A stretch of DNA of 64,000 nt. It comes from Clostridium_AI sp964409685. Lineage in GTDB: Bacteria; Bacillota; Clostridia; Lachnospirales; Lachnospiraceae. Made by a program: the position numbers and the translations under genes. The stretch covers positions 124,001 through 188,000 of the forward strand of contig CAYPEJ010000001.1 of assembly GCA_964409685.1 (NCBI GenBank), written 5' to 3'. Positions 1-7,864 of this stretch are shown piece by piece. The notes beneath the pieces were generated by a model, which ran no database searches, was not told the origin of the DNA, and saw nothing but the letters and a program-made list of their open reading frames with translations. Positions within the stretch are counted from its first letter, which is position 1. Every line of letters starts with the position of its first letter.

Positions 1-1
1 A

Positions 2-2989
2 AAGCATATGATTCTTCTTAGGGAAGCTGAAGGATTTGATGTTAGCGATTTACTGTTGCTTTTAAAAGATTTTTCTTGGATTTTTATTTTTGATGGACTA
101 GATGAAGTACCAGTCACTTCAAATAGAAGTGAGATGATGAAGGAAATTAGGGATTTTGTGTTTGTTGATTTAAAGAATGCCAAATGTGACTGCATACTAA
201 TAGCAACAACAAGACCACAGGGATATAGTGAAGAATTTGGTAAGCAGTATTTTGAGCACGTAGTTTTGAAAGAATTGAATCGTCAAACTTGTATGGAATA
301 TCTAAATAAGTTTATTCCAATTATGGAGCAAGACGAACTGAAACAAAAAGAGTTTTTAGAAACATTAGGAGAAGCAATAGAAGATGATTTGATTTCTAGG
401 TTATTGGTGACCCCTTTACAAGCAACTATAATTGCTATATTAGTGAAAAGTGGGGGTAGACCACCAAAAGATAGATACACATTATTCGAGAGTTATTATG
501 AAATTATAGTTAAAAGAGAAAAACAGAAAAAAGTAATACCTCAAATAGAAGATAATATAAATTGGATAGATGAAGTACACTATAAATTAGCATATAAATT
601 GCAGTTAGAATCTCAATATAGAGAAAATGCCTCTGCAGAAATTGAAAGAAAAAATTTAGTCGAAATGCTAGAAGAATATCTAAAGGAAGATCGAGAAAAA
701 GATGAATTCTTAAGTGATAACTCTAAAGATAATGAGAAGGAGGTTAAAGAATTAGCAGTAGAACTACTGAATATTGTTTCTCTTAGATTGTGTCTTTTAG
801 TAGAAGACAAAGAAGATATGTATAGTTTCCCTATTCGTTCAATACAAGAATATCTAGCATCGAGATACATTTGTAGTATGCAACCTCAAAAATTACATGA
901 CGAGATCAAAAGAATAGCGTATTCATCCTATTGGAGAAATGTTTTGCTCTTTTGTATAGGATACATTAATCGTCATCGAAAGTATATGGAAGATAACATT
1001 AGGGCTTTATGTAGTAATATGAATGGAGAGTCGTTGCTTGACGATAAGGAAAATAGTGAAAGTATTTGCTTTTATGGCTCATGGCTTGCTTTGGACATAT
1101 TGAATGATGGAGTTTTTAAACCTAGTGAACAAAATTATTATATTAAATTGTTGAAAGAGTTAATTACCTTGCCGTGCTCAGACAGAATAAAAAATTTATG
1201 TTTATGTTCGGAACAGATTAAAAAGAAATTCATAGTAAATATATTGCTTAAAGAACCTGAAGTTGAAAAACCTAATTTTTGGTATATTGTATTTCAAATG
1301 GTGAATGATGGTGGGGTAAGTATAGAAGATGTAAATCAGCTATTAATTAAGTTTAGTTTGAAGAAACAAGAAGAATTAATTTTTATATGGATTGAATCTT
1401 GTGATGTTTTTACTTGTTGTAAGAAACTTAATAATATGATAGAGGATAAAATAATAGATTTTTGTGTACAAGAAATAGATATTCCACTGTTGAGTTGTGA
1501 TAATATTATAGCATTACTTAAAGAAGGCGCTAATAAAATATTAGAGAATAAATTATCTAGAAAGTATTTGATAAATTCTTTTATATCTGATTACTTAACA
1601 AGTGATGTTATGTACGATTATACCAAAAGAAAGAAAGGAAATGACCTATTTTATGATATTTTCAAATGCAATATAGAAGATTTGCTTAAGTATTTAGAAG
1701 AGAATACGTTGGAAAATAAAGTAAATATTAAAAATACTGGGATTAGCATAGATTTATCGACTTTTACAATAGCAAAAAATCATAGAGAATTAAATCTGAT
1801 ATATAAATTCCTCAAAGAAAATGAGATTGAGACATATTCCTTACTTGTACTATTTCTCATAGAATTTAATAATCATTCCTATTTATCTCTGTTAAACCAA
1901 ATAGAAAAAGAGCCTAAGCAATTGCAGCATGTAATACTCAAATTGGTAAGAGATATTTTGAGTAAATATCTACATATAGGGTTCTGTGAGGATATTTGTA
2001 TTTCACAACTAAGAAATATAGACATAAACTCCGAGTGGCATAGTTGTAATGAGAAGAAAAGATATATAATAAAAATGATACATGAAGAAAAATTTACTAA
2101 ACTTATGAAGAATAATATTCTCTCATTTGCAAGGTATTTGTGTTTGTGTAGGAGTGGAGTTTTATCCAACTTTACTGAAAGTATTAACATTTCGATAGAG
2201 CAACTAAGAAATATGGATGATGAATTTATTAGATTACTTATTCTTATTGCGTATGTTGACTGTAGGGAAGGAAATGTTTCACAAGCGACTTTAAATTGGG
2301 TGGTGGAGATTTTAAAGGAAGTTAATAGAAGAGAAAAACTAAAACAAAATGTATTTTTAATAATGCTTCTTACAACGGTGATACTAGAGGGAAAAGGTTC
2401 GGAGGGAATTAGTAATCTCGTTCCTCTTGATAATAAAGTATTATTGTCATACTCTGATATAGATTATAATATTGAAGAGACAAAAAAAATAATAGATAAG
2501 ATTTTACAATATACAATATTTTTAGAGGCGGAAAATGACAATCTTAAGTTAGTCCCACTACTAATTACAAATGACGGAATATATGAATTTAAAGTTGATT
2601 CTCAAAAAATGGAAATGTTGCAAAAAGTTAAATGTATAGATTATTATAATAGAGTTGGTCTTTTCATTTTGTTATCACTATGTAAAAATGTAAATATTAC
2701 TAATTTGAATGGTTTGCTTAATGATATTATTGATTATTCTATTCAAGAAGAAAATATGTTTGCATTTTCAGAGATTGTTAAGGTATATAAATATGAAGCA
2801 AGATGCTTAAAAATTAAGGAACAAGTAATTATTAAACTGTTTCATAGTCTGAATGAGGCTAAGTTAGAAAATGTGAATAAAGCAGATAAACAAGAGCTTT
2901 TGAACAGTTATATAAAGTTACTAACCTCAAATAGAGAAGGTATGTTACCAGAACAAGTGAAATTGGAATCATTTGATAGATTGCAGTAA
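2..2989 (+). CDS. NACHT/STAND-family NTPase, N-terminus cut by window edge
   Basis: The frame is open to the left edge, so the ATG at position 8 is probably internal and the true start lies outside. Numbered from that ATG, residues 24-35 (WIFIFDGLDEVP) are a Walker B box of the NACHT type: a hydrophobic strand, then D-G-x-D-E. A sensor-like strand ending ATTRPQG follows near residue 67, the usual place of the TSRP-like motif in NACHT proteins. The Walker A loop must be upstream of the window. Residues from about 130 carry the helical NACHT tail, and the remaining ~650 residues are leucine/isoleucine-rich and helical with no catalytic motif I recognise, so they are probably the sensing region. 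NACHT proteins of this size in bacteria are often anti-phage or stress sensors; that role is inferred here. Base composition is more AT-rich by eye than the PKS genes, and it reads as part of the flanking genome, not of the biosynthetic cluster. Confidence 0.72.
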   Translation, partial: KHMILLREAEGFDVSDLLLLLKDFSWIFIFDGLDEVPVTSNRSEMMKEIRDFVFVDLKNAKCDCILIATTRPQGYSEEFGKQYFEHVVLKELNRQTCMEYLNKFIPIMEQDELKQKEFLETLGEAIEDDLISRLLVTPLQATIIAILVKSGGRPPKDRYTLFESYYEIIVKREKQKKVIPQIEDNINWIDEVHYKLAYKLQLESQYRENASAEIERKNLVEMLEEYLKEDREKDEFLSDNSKDNEKEVKELAVELLNIVSLRLCLLVEDKEDMYSFPIRSIQEYLASRYICSMQPQKLHDEIKRIAYSSYWRNVLLFCIGYINRHRKYMEDNIRALCSNMNGESLLDDKENSESICFYGSWLALDILNDGVFKPSEQNYYIKLLKELITLPCSDRIKNLCLCSEQIKKKFIVNILLKEPEVEKPNFWYIVFQMVNDGGVSIEDVNQLLIKFSLKKQEELIFIWIESCDVFTCCKKLNNMIEDKIIDFCVQEIDIPLLSCDNIIALLKEGANKILENKLSRKYLINSFISDYLTSDVMYDYTKRKKGNDLFYDIFKCNIEDLLKYLEENTLENKVNIKNTGISIDLSTFTIAKNHRELNLIYKFLKENEIETYSLLVLFLIEFNNHSYLSLLNQIEKEPKQLQHVILKLVRDILSKYLHIGFCEDICISQLRNIDINSEWHSCNEKKRYIIKMIHEEKFTKLMKNNILSFARYLCLCRSGVLSNFTESINISIEQLRNMDDEFIRLLILIAYVDCREGNVSQATLNWVVEILKEVNRREKLKQNVFLIMLLTTVILEGKGSEGISNLVPLDNKVLLSYSDIDYNIEETKKIIDKILQYTIFLEAENDNLKLVPLLITNDGIYEFKVDSQKMEMLQKVKCIDYYNRVGLFILLSLCKNVNITNLNGLLNDIIDYSIQEENMFAFSEIVKVYKYEARCLKIKEQVIIKLFHSLNEAKLENVNKADKQELLNSYIKLLTSNREGMLPEQVKLESFDRLQ

Positions 2990-3300
2990 GTTGTTTGATG
3001 GTGACTAAGGTGGAGTGATAAAAGGGGGAACGTGTTTCAAAAGAACGCTAGCATTTATTAGCTGTGAATAAAAGATGTTAGGGACAATGGCTTTAAGCTA
3101 AGTAATTGTTGTGCCCAAGAATTTTTGCAACATTACATATTAAATGTTTACAAATATGGATATATAAAATTGTGTCTTTGGTAGCAATAATTTCTTTTTC
3201 GTGTAAAAGCTTAAGAGCAGAAATTCAGCCTCTTTACGGTATTGATTTTTGGTGAAAAATACCTGTTTGAATTATTTTGCATCAAATATCATTCAAATTG
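2990..3300. other. Intergenic stretch without a recognisable gene
   Basis: About 310 bases between the NACHT gene and the antitoxin promoter. It is AT-rich with stops in all frames. A partial stem (GGGACAAT near 3081 against ATTGTTGTGCCC near 3106) is imperfect and lacks a following T-run, so I do not call a terminator. Nothing else is supported. Confidence 0.5.
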
Positions 3301-3329
3301 TTGCGGATTTATTCAAAAGTGGATATAAT
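3301..3329 (+). promoter_or_regulatory. Candidate sigma-A promoter for the antitoxin gene
   Basis: A perfect -10 box TATAAT (3324-3329) lies 17 bases after TTGCGG (3301-3306), a weak match to TTGACA. The start codon is 24 bases downstream of the -10 box and is preceded by AAAGGAGG. The -10 and spacing are good and the -35 is poor. Autoregulation by the antitoxin is usual in the family but no operator is obvious. Confidence 0.5.
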
Positions 3330-3352
3330 ACTGTAAAAGGAGGTTGATTACA

Positions 3353-3628
3353 ATGACGACTGTAAGTTTACGTTTTGATGATGAAATGAAAAAAGAACTT
3401 GATGAAATGTGCGAAGCTATGGGCATGAATATTACTACTTTTTTTACAATATATGCAAAAAAGGCATTAAGGGAGAGACGAATTCCATTTGAAATAGAAG
3501 CTCCTCCAAAGGCTGATTCTGTAGAGCTGGCTCTGGATGAAGCAGATATTTATGCAAGAGAACATTTAGAGAGAATGGCACATGAAGAAGTATTTGATGG
3601 ACTTAGAGGGAGAGTAAATGGCAGATAA
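3353..3628 (+). CDS. RelB/DinJ-family antitoxin
   Basis: A 91-residue protein of the usual length. The N-terminus (MTTVSLRFDDEMKKELDE) forms the beta strand and first helix of a ribbon-helix-helix DNA-binding fold, followed by the typical NITTFFTIYAKKALRERRIPFEI segment of DinJ/RelB antitoxins. The acidic, helical C-terminus from about residue 50 would wrap the toxin. ATG 3353 is chosen over the in-frame TTG at 3344 because AAAGGAGG (3336-3343) sits at ideal distance from the ATG and would overlap the TTG. Its end overlaps the start of a RelE/ParE-like toxin gene broken after 14 codons, so this is an orphan antitoxin. It probably represses its own promoter; binding to another toxin is possible. 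Confidence 0.85.
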   Translation: MTTVSLRFDDEMKKELDEMCEAMGMNITTFFTIYAKKALRERRIPFEIEAPPKADSVELALDEADIYAREHLERMAHEEVFDGLRGRVNGR

Positions 3629-3655
3629 TAAATACAGATTAAGTTATCTGCCATT
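3617..3655. repeat. Perfect 12-bp inverted repeat over the antitoxin stop codon
   Basis: AATGGCAGATAA (3617-3628) and TTATCTGCCATT (3644-3655) are perfect reverse complements separated by 15 bases. The left arm contains the toxin start codon and the antitoxin stop. There is no T-run after it, so it is a poor intrinsic terminator. It could be an RNA hairpin that hides the toxin start, an operator, or a scar of the deletion. Confidence 0.55.
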
Positions 3656-3662
3656 ATTCTAG
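3618..3662 (+). pseudogene. RelE/ParE-type toxin, truncated after 14 codons
   Basis: An ATG at 3618 overlaps the last codons of the antitoxin by 11 bases, a usual toxin-antitoxin arrangement. It reads MADNKYRLSYLPLF and then TAG at 3660. This is the start expected of clostridial RelE/ParE toxins (a K-Y-x-x-x-Y-L-P-L-F opening strand). In-frame sequence after the stop does not resemble the toxin, so the rest of the gene is missing, not merely interrupted by a stop. The junction at about 3657-3662 is a candidate left boundary of the region that carries the marR and PKS genes. The family assignment rests on a short peptide plus its position. Confidence 0.6.
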
Positions 3663-3701
3663 TATACCCAGTTAGGCAATAAAGAAAGGAGAACATAGTA
3701 A

Positions 3702-4121
3702 ATGAATACAGAAGATCTAGGAGAAGAGCTATACAACCTATTAGCTCAAGTCTTAAACAGTCCTGAAAACCGTCGATTCTTTGACAGTATTCGTGGTGAA
3801 TACGGCGTACTTTGGTACTTGCTAACTAAGAATACGATTGTGACGGTAGGGGAGCTTCGTGAAAAACTTCAGGTAGTGCCTGGGCGAATGACGGATATTT
3901 TAACGGCTCTTGAGAAAAAGAAGTTAATCATTCGCTCTCGAAGCATTCATGACCAACGTGTCGTCAATGTGGAGTTGACAGAGGCAGGAAAAAAAGAAGC
4001 ACAAAAAAGAAGAAGCGAGATTCACGAAGAGTACAGTGAACTATTTGACCTGTTTGAGTATGAAGAAGCTAAGGAATTGATTCGTCTTTTAAAAATATTG
4101 TTGACTTATAAGAAAAAATAG
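3702..4121 (+). CDS. MarR-family transcriptional regulator
   Basis: A 139-residue protein of typical MarR length. The central part (roughly residues 46-95) has the winged helix-turn-helix: GELREKLQVVPGRMTDILTALEKKKLI for the two HTH helices, then SRSIHDQRVVNVELTEAG for the beta wing with the D-x-R signature. The C-terminal helices would pair in the dimer. ATG 3702 has AAAGGAG at 3685-3691, a slightly long spacing. A perfect 19-bp palindrome lies just 15 bases downstream of the stop, between this gene and the adenylation-protein gene, which suggests that the regulator controls the downstream biosynthetic genes or responds to their product. The ligand is unknown. Confidence 0.85.
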   Translation: MNTEDLGEELYNLLAQVLNSPENRRFFDSIRGEYGVLWYLLTKNTIVTVGELREKLQVVPGRMTDILTALEKKKLIIRSRSIHDQRVVNVELTEAGKKEAQKRRSEIHEEYSELFDLFEYEEAKELIRLLKILLTYKKK

Positions 4122-4135
4122 AACATTTTATCAAA

Positions 4136-4154
4136 TATTTCGCATTGCGAAATA
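4136..4154. promoter_or_regulatory. Perfect palindrome, candidate MarR operator
   Basis: TATTTCGCATTGCGAAATA has 8-bp arms that match perfectly around a 3-base centre. Length and symmetry fit the two-fold sites bound by MarR dimers. It lies in the 135-base gap after marR and before the adenylation gene. A TTGACT at 4101-4106 and a poor TTTTAT at 4126-4131 (19-base spacer) directly precede it, so it could overlap a promoter start region. Binding itself is inferred. Confidence 0.6.
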
Positions 4155-4256
4155 AATAAAAGAATGTTACTCTAATGTTAAGAGACTAAATAAGTTGAAA
4201 AGCTACTAACACTAAGATCATAGCAATTGGTTGAGCAGCAAATAATAAGAGGTGAT

Positions 4257-7200
4257 ATGATGATAACATTTAACAATACAAAAACGATTTACGACCTGGT
4301 AAAAAATGTAGGACAAGAATACGAGAATAAAGTATTTATGAGATTTGAAAAGGATGATACCATATTTGAAAAGGGATATGGGACCTTTACTATGGACACT
4401 ATGGCAATTGCCGCGTACATACATGGGCAGAATGAAAAGTGCGGACATCCCGTACATGCTGCTATTCTGGGAAATTGCAGTTATGAGTATTTGACTGTGC
4501 TTTTGGGTGTTCCTTCCGCAGCAGGTGTATCTATTCCTATAGATTGTAAGCTGTCGGCAGAGAAGATGGCAAGGAATCTTAAGAAAGCCGATACCGATAT
4601 TCTGTTTTTTGACCAAGAATTTTCTTCTCAAGCAGAGCTTCTGGAAGAGTTGTGCCCATTTATCAAACGTTTTATCTGCCTGCAGAGCCGTAAAAATGTA
4701 AGGTGCGTTCCTATGATTCATAAAGTTTTCCGTGGTGCGGATGTTAAGAAGAAAATAAAGCCAACAGATTGTGCCATGATTATCTTTACTTCTGGCACAA
4801 CTGGAGAAGGAAAAGGTGTCATGTTGTCCCATGGAAATATAATCGATAATATGTTTTGTACAGATGATTCAGAAGAGGTATGTCTTAATGTATTACCAAT
4901 TCATCATGTATTCTGTATCAGTGGTGACGTATTTCTTGTACTCCGATATGGTAGTACATTATGTTTATGTGATGATACATCGAAAATGTTATATTATATA
5001 CAATTGTTTCAGCCAACAGTGATGCGTGTAGTTCCCATGATAGCCAAGATGCTCGTAAACCGTATCGCTATTTTACAGAAGAAGACGAATCGAACTCTTT
5101 CAGATATTAAAATTGAAGTTGTAGGAAAGCGTCTTAATCGTCTGGTAAGTGGAGGCGGTTATCTTTCAGAGTCGCTTTCGGAAGCTCTGTATGATCTAGG
5201 AATTGTTACGGGTCAGGGGTATGGGATGTCGGAGTGTTCTCCAAAGATTTCCGTCCCAGATTATGAGAGGAAGGATAAGGTGGCATCGGTTGGTCATCTG
5301 GTAACTGGCTGTCAGGTTCGTATTGTAGACGGTGAGATTCAGGTAAAGAGTCCTTCGGTTATGATGGGATATTATCATGATGAAGAACTTACGAGAGAAG
5401 CAATCACAGAGGATGGCTGGCTTCGTACGGGAGACATGGGGTATGTAGATGAAGAAGATTTTGTGTACTTAAGTGGACGGAAAAAGAACTTAATCATACT
5501 CAGCAATGGTGAAAATGTATCACCAGAAATGATTGAGAATTGTTTTGACGGGGATCGTCTTGTAGCGGATATTTTAGCATACGGAAAGGGTGAAATCATT
5601 GCAGCAGAAATTTATCCAAACTTTGAATATGCCCAAGCTCATGACATACAGGATATTGAAGCTGCACTAGATGAGATTGTGAAGAAACATAATGAGGAAC
5701 TTCCATCCTATGCACAAATCGCACAGTTTTCCATCCGAACAACTGCATTTGAAAAAACATCGTCTAATAAGATTATTCGTAAAACTTACTTTGATGACCA
5801 AAGCAGCAGAGAGGCAAAGATCAATAGCAGTAGGAAACCAGAAAATGATGTGCAGCAAAAACTGTATGATTTGGTTGCAAACCAGATTGGCAATTATGAG
5901 TTTGGTATTGATGATAATTTCTATCAATGTGGTTTGGATTCTCTTGGAAGTACTATGTTAATTAAGGATTTATTAGATAACATGAAGTTCCCGATTACGT
6001 TAGCAGAATTAATGGATCACGCAACCATTATGGAACTAGAAGCATTAATGAATGGAAAGACAGAAGATAACAAGGCGACCTTAGCGGTACAAGAGGTATA
6101 TCCACTTACTTCTATGCAGAAATATTTTGCATATGTGATTCCTGGCAATACAACAGGAAATTTGCCATTTGCATTTCAGCTTGATAAGAAAGTGGATTTG
6201 GATCGGTTAAAGAAAGCCATCTATATTGTGTTAGATGCCCATCCATCCCTGAAGGCGGTAGTAAAACCAACGGAGCAAAAGTATCTGGCTATTTACAGGG
6301 ATGATAGTCGTGTGATTGATATTCCAATCCAGCCAATTAGTGATGCAGTAGCGGAAGTCGCCATGCAGGAATTGGTTAAGCCATTCCGTTATAGGGAAGA
6401 TGATAATCTAGTACATATTGCGCTTTTTGAGGGAAAGGAACATAAGTATCTGTTCTTCGATGTAGCGCATTTTATGGGTGATGGTGTTACCATGAATATT
6501 CTTATGGAGGACCTTTGTAGAGCATATAATGGGGAAGAGGTTGAGAAGGAAAACTATACCACCTATGATTATATATTAGAAGAGCAGCTCAGGGAATCCA
6601 ATGGCATTCGTAAGAACAACATTGCATATGTAAATGAATTGATGAAGAATGTGAAACTTTCTCGAAGCATTCTCAATAAATCGGTGAAATTGGATTTATC
6701 AGAGGGAAAATATGCATCGATTCGAAAGCGTTTCGTTAGACTTGCCAGAAGGCAGGTTTTATATTATGGAAAGCAGCATGGAGTGTCGGAAAATGCAATG
6801 TTTTTGGCTGCATTTAACTATTGTATTCGCTTGTTTTCGGATGAAGATATCGTGTTCTCCAATTCGATTCATTCAGGACGTACAGACAGCCGATGGAACC
6901 GACTGGCAGGAGCTTTATTTGAGACGTATTATTGTAAAAATGAAACGGTAGCCCATGAAAAGGTAGAGGAGCTGTTGAAAAAAACTGGTTCCCAGATTAT
7001 GAATACGATGAAATGTCTGGTAAGCTGCCCAAGACAGGGAGAGATGTTCTTCCAGTTCCAAGGGGACATTCTAGAGGTTCCAAAGATAGGTGGTTCTGAA
7101 ACAAAACGAATTCATGTGCAGTTAGACTCCTTACCATTCCATTTGCAGGTAATGTTTGATGAGAAAGGATACTACACAGAGCTAAGATATTGGGAAAATC

Positions 7201-7844
7201 GTTTTGACAGGGAAGTGCTTGAAATATTCCTGTTATGCTATGAGTCTGTACTTTCTGCAATGCTAGAGGAAAGTTCTGTACGATGTCTAAAAAAACATTT
7301 GCCTAAGGAGGTATATCCGAAGCATTATTTTGTTGGTGCGGCAAAATTAAATGAAGCAGCGGACCAGATAGTAGTAAGGAATGTAGAGCCAGATGAGAAT
7401 ATCAAGGTATATGTATTTGACAAAGAGTATCGGAAAAAACCATATGGTGCATGGGGAACGGTATACATTATGAACTACGAGCCAGAGAATTTTACCGAGG
7501 TTGTACAGTATCCATATGGAGAGGGTGTATTGTATGGAACGGGACTGATTGGCCGTATCTTGCCTGACGGTTCTATCGATTTTCTGCATAAGTCAGGACG
7601 AATCGTATTAACGGATGGAGTACGTGGTAGAAAATACTACGATTTGAAACTGGTAGAGGATACGTTGTTAAAGTCTGGACAGGTAAGAAAGGCAGAATGT
7701 TATATGGCATATGATACAGAGCTTAATGAGATGTCTCTACATGCGGATGTAAGTGCGGATAAGGAACTGGATGTAGAATTGTTAAAAGAATATATTGGTA
7801 GAGAACTTGGAGATTTCTTGGTAGCAAAATATATACATATTTAA
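4257..7844 (+). CDS. Adenylation-ACP-condensation protein with orphan A-domain tail
   Basis: About 1195 residues. Residues 1-510 are an ANL-superfamily adenylation domain: TSGTTGEGKG P-loop near 178, GYGMSE near 320, GDMGYVDEEDFVYLSGR with the core D and R near 395-410, and a catalytic-lysine region TSSNKIIRK near 505. GYGMSE is more like acyl/aryl-acid ligases than amino-acid A domains. A carrier follows with Ser562 in CGLDSLGS. Residues about 615-1030 are a condensation domain with HxxxDG at 738-743; the first His of the usual HHxxxDG is Ala. The last ~130 residues (GTGLIGRILPDGSIDFL then GR and DGVRGRKYYDLKLVEDTL) match only the C-terminal part of an A domain. Start: TTG 4227 is rejected; ATG 4257 and ATG 4260 are adjacent, and AGGTG at 4250-4254 favours 4260. 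It may activate the starter acid or an acyl group for an amide or ester; that is inferred from context. Confidence 0.8.
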   Translation: MMITFNNTKTIYDLVKNVGQEYENKVFMRFEKDDTIFEKGYGTFTMDTMAIAAYIHGQNEKCGHPVHAAILGNCSYEYLTVLLGVPSAAGVSIPIDCKLSAEKMARNLKKADTDILFFDQEFSSQAELLEELCPFIKRFICLQSRKNVRCVPMIHKVFRGADVKKKIKPTDCAMIIFTSGTTGEGKGVMLSHGNIIDNMFCTDDSEEVCLNVLPIHHVFCISGDVFLVLRYGSTLCLCDDTSKMLYYIQLFQPTVMRVVPMIAKMLVNRIAILQKKTNRTLSDIKIEVVGKRLNRLVSGGGYLSESLSEALYDLGIVTGQGYGMSECSPKISVPDYERKDKVASVGHLVTGCQVRIVDGEIQVKSPSVMMGYYHDEELTREAITEDGWLRTGDMGYVDEEDFVYLSGRKKNLIILSNGENVSPEMIENCFDGDRLVADILAYGKGEIIAAEIYPNFEYAQAHDIQDIEAALDEIVKKHNEELPSYAQIAQFSIRTTAFEKTSSNKIIRKTYFDDQSSREAKINSSRKPENDVQQKLYDLVANQIGNYEFGIDDNFYQCGLDSLGSTMLIKDLLDNMKFPITLAELMDHATIMELEALMNGKTEDNKATLAVQEVYPLTSMQKYFAYVIPGNTTGNLPFAFQLDKKVDLDRLKKAIYIVLDAHPSLKAVVKPTEQKYLAIYRDDSRVIDIPIQPISDAVAEVAMQELVKPFRYREDDNLVHIALFEGKEHKYLFFDVAHFMGDGVTMNILMEDLCRAYNGEEVEKENYTTYDYILEEQLRESNGIRKNNIAYVNELMKNVKLSRSILNKSVKLDLSEGKYASIRKRFVRLARRQVLYYGKQHGVSENAMFLAAFNYCIRLFSDEDIVFSNSIHSGRTDSRWNRLAGALFETYYCKNETVAHEKVEELLKKTGSQIMNTMKCLVSCPRQGEMFFQFQGDILEVPKIGGSETKRIHVQLDSLPFHLQVMFDEKGYYTELRYWENRFDREVLEIFLLCYESVLSAMLEESSVRCLKKHLPKEVYPKHYFVGAAKLNEAADQIVVRNVEPDENIKVYVFDKEYRKKPYGAWGTVYIMNYEPENFTEVVQYPYGEGVLYGTGLIGRILPDGSIDFLHKSGRIVLTDGVRGRKYYDLKLVEDTLLKSGQVRKAECYMAYDTELNEMSLHADVSADKELDVELLKEYIGRELGDFLVAKYIHI

Positions 7845-7864
7845 TAAGAAGAAAGAGTGTTACT

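Noticed and set aside
3060..3125. Possible terminator hairpin after the NACHT gene
   Set aside because: The arms pair imperfectly with a bulge and no T-run follows.
4218..4832. 204-codon open frame on the minus strand
   Set aside because: Antisense to the adenylation domain, whose motifs are unambiguous.
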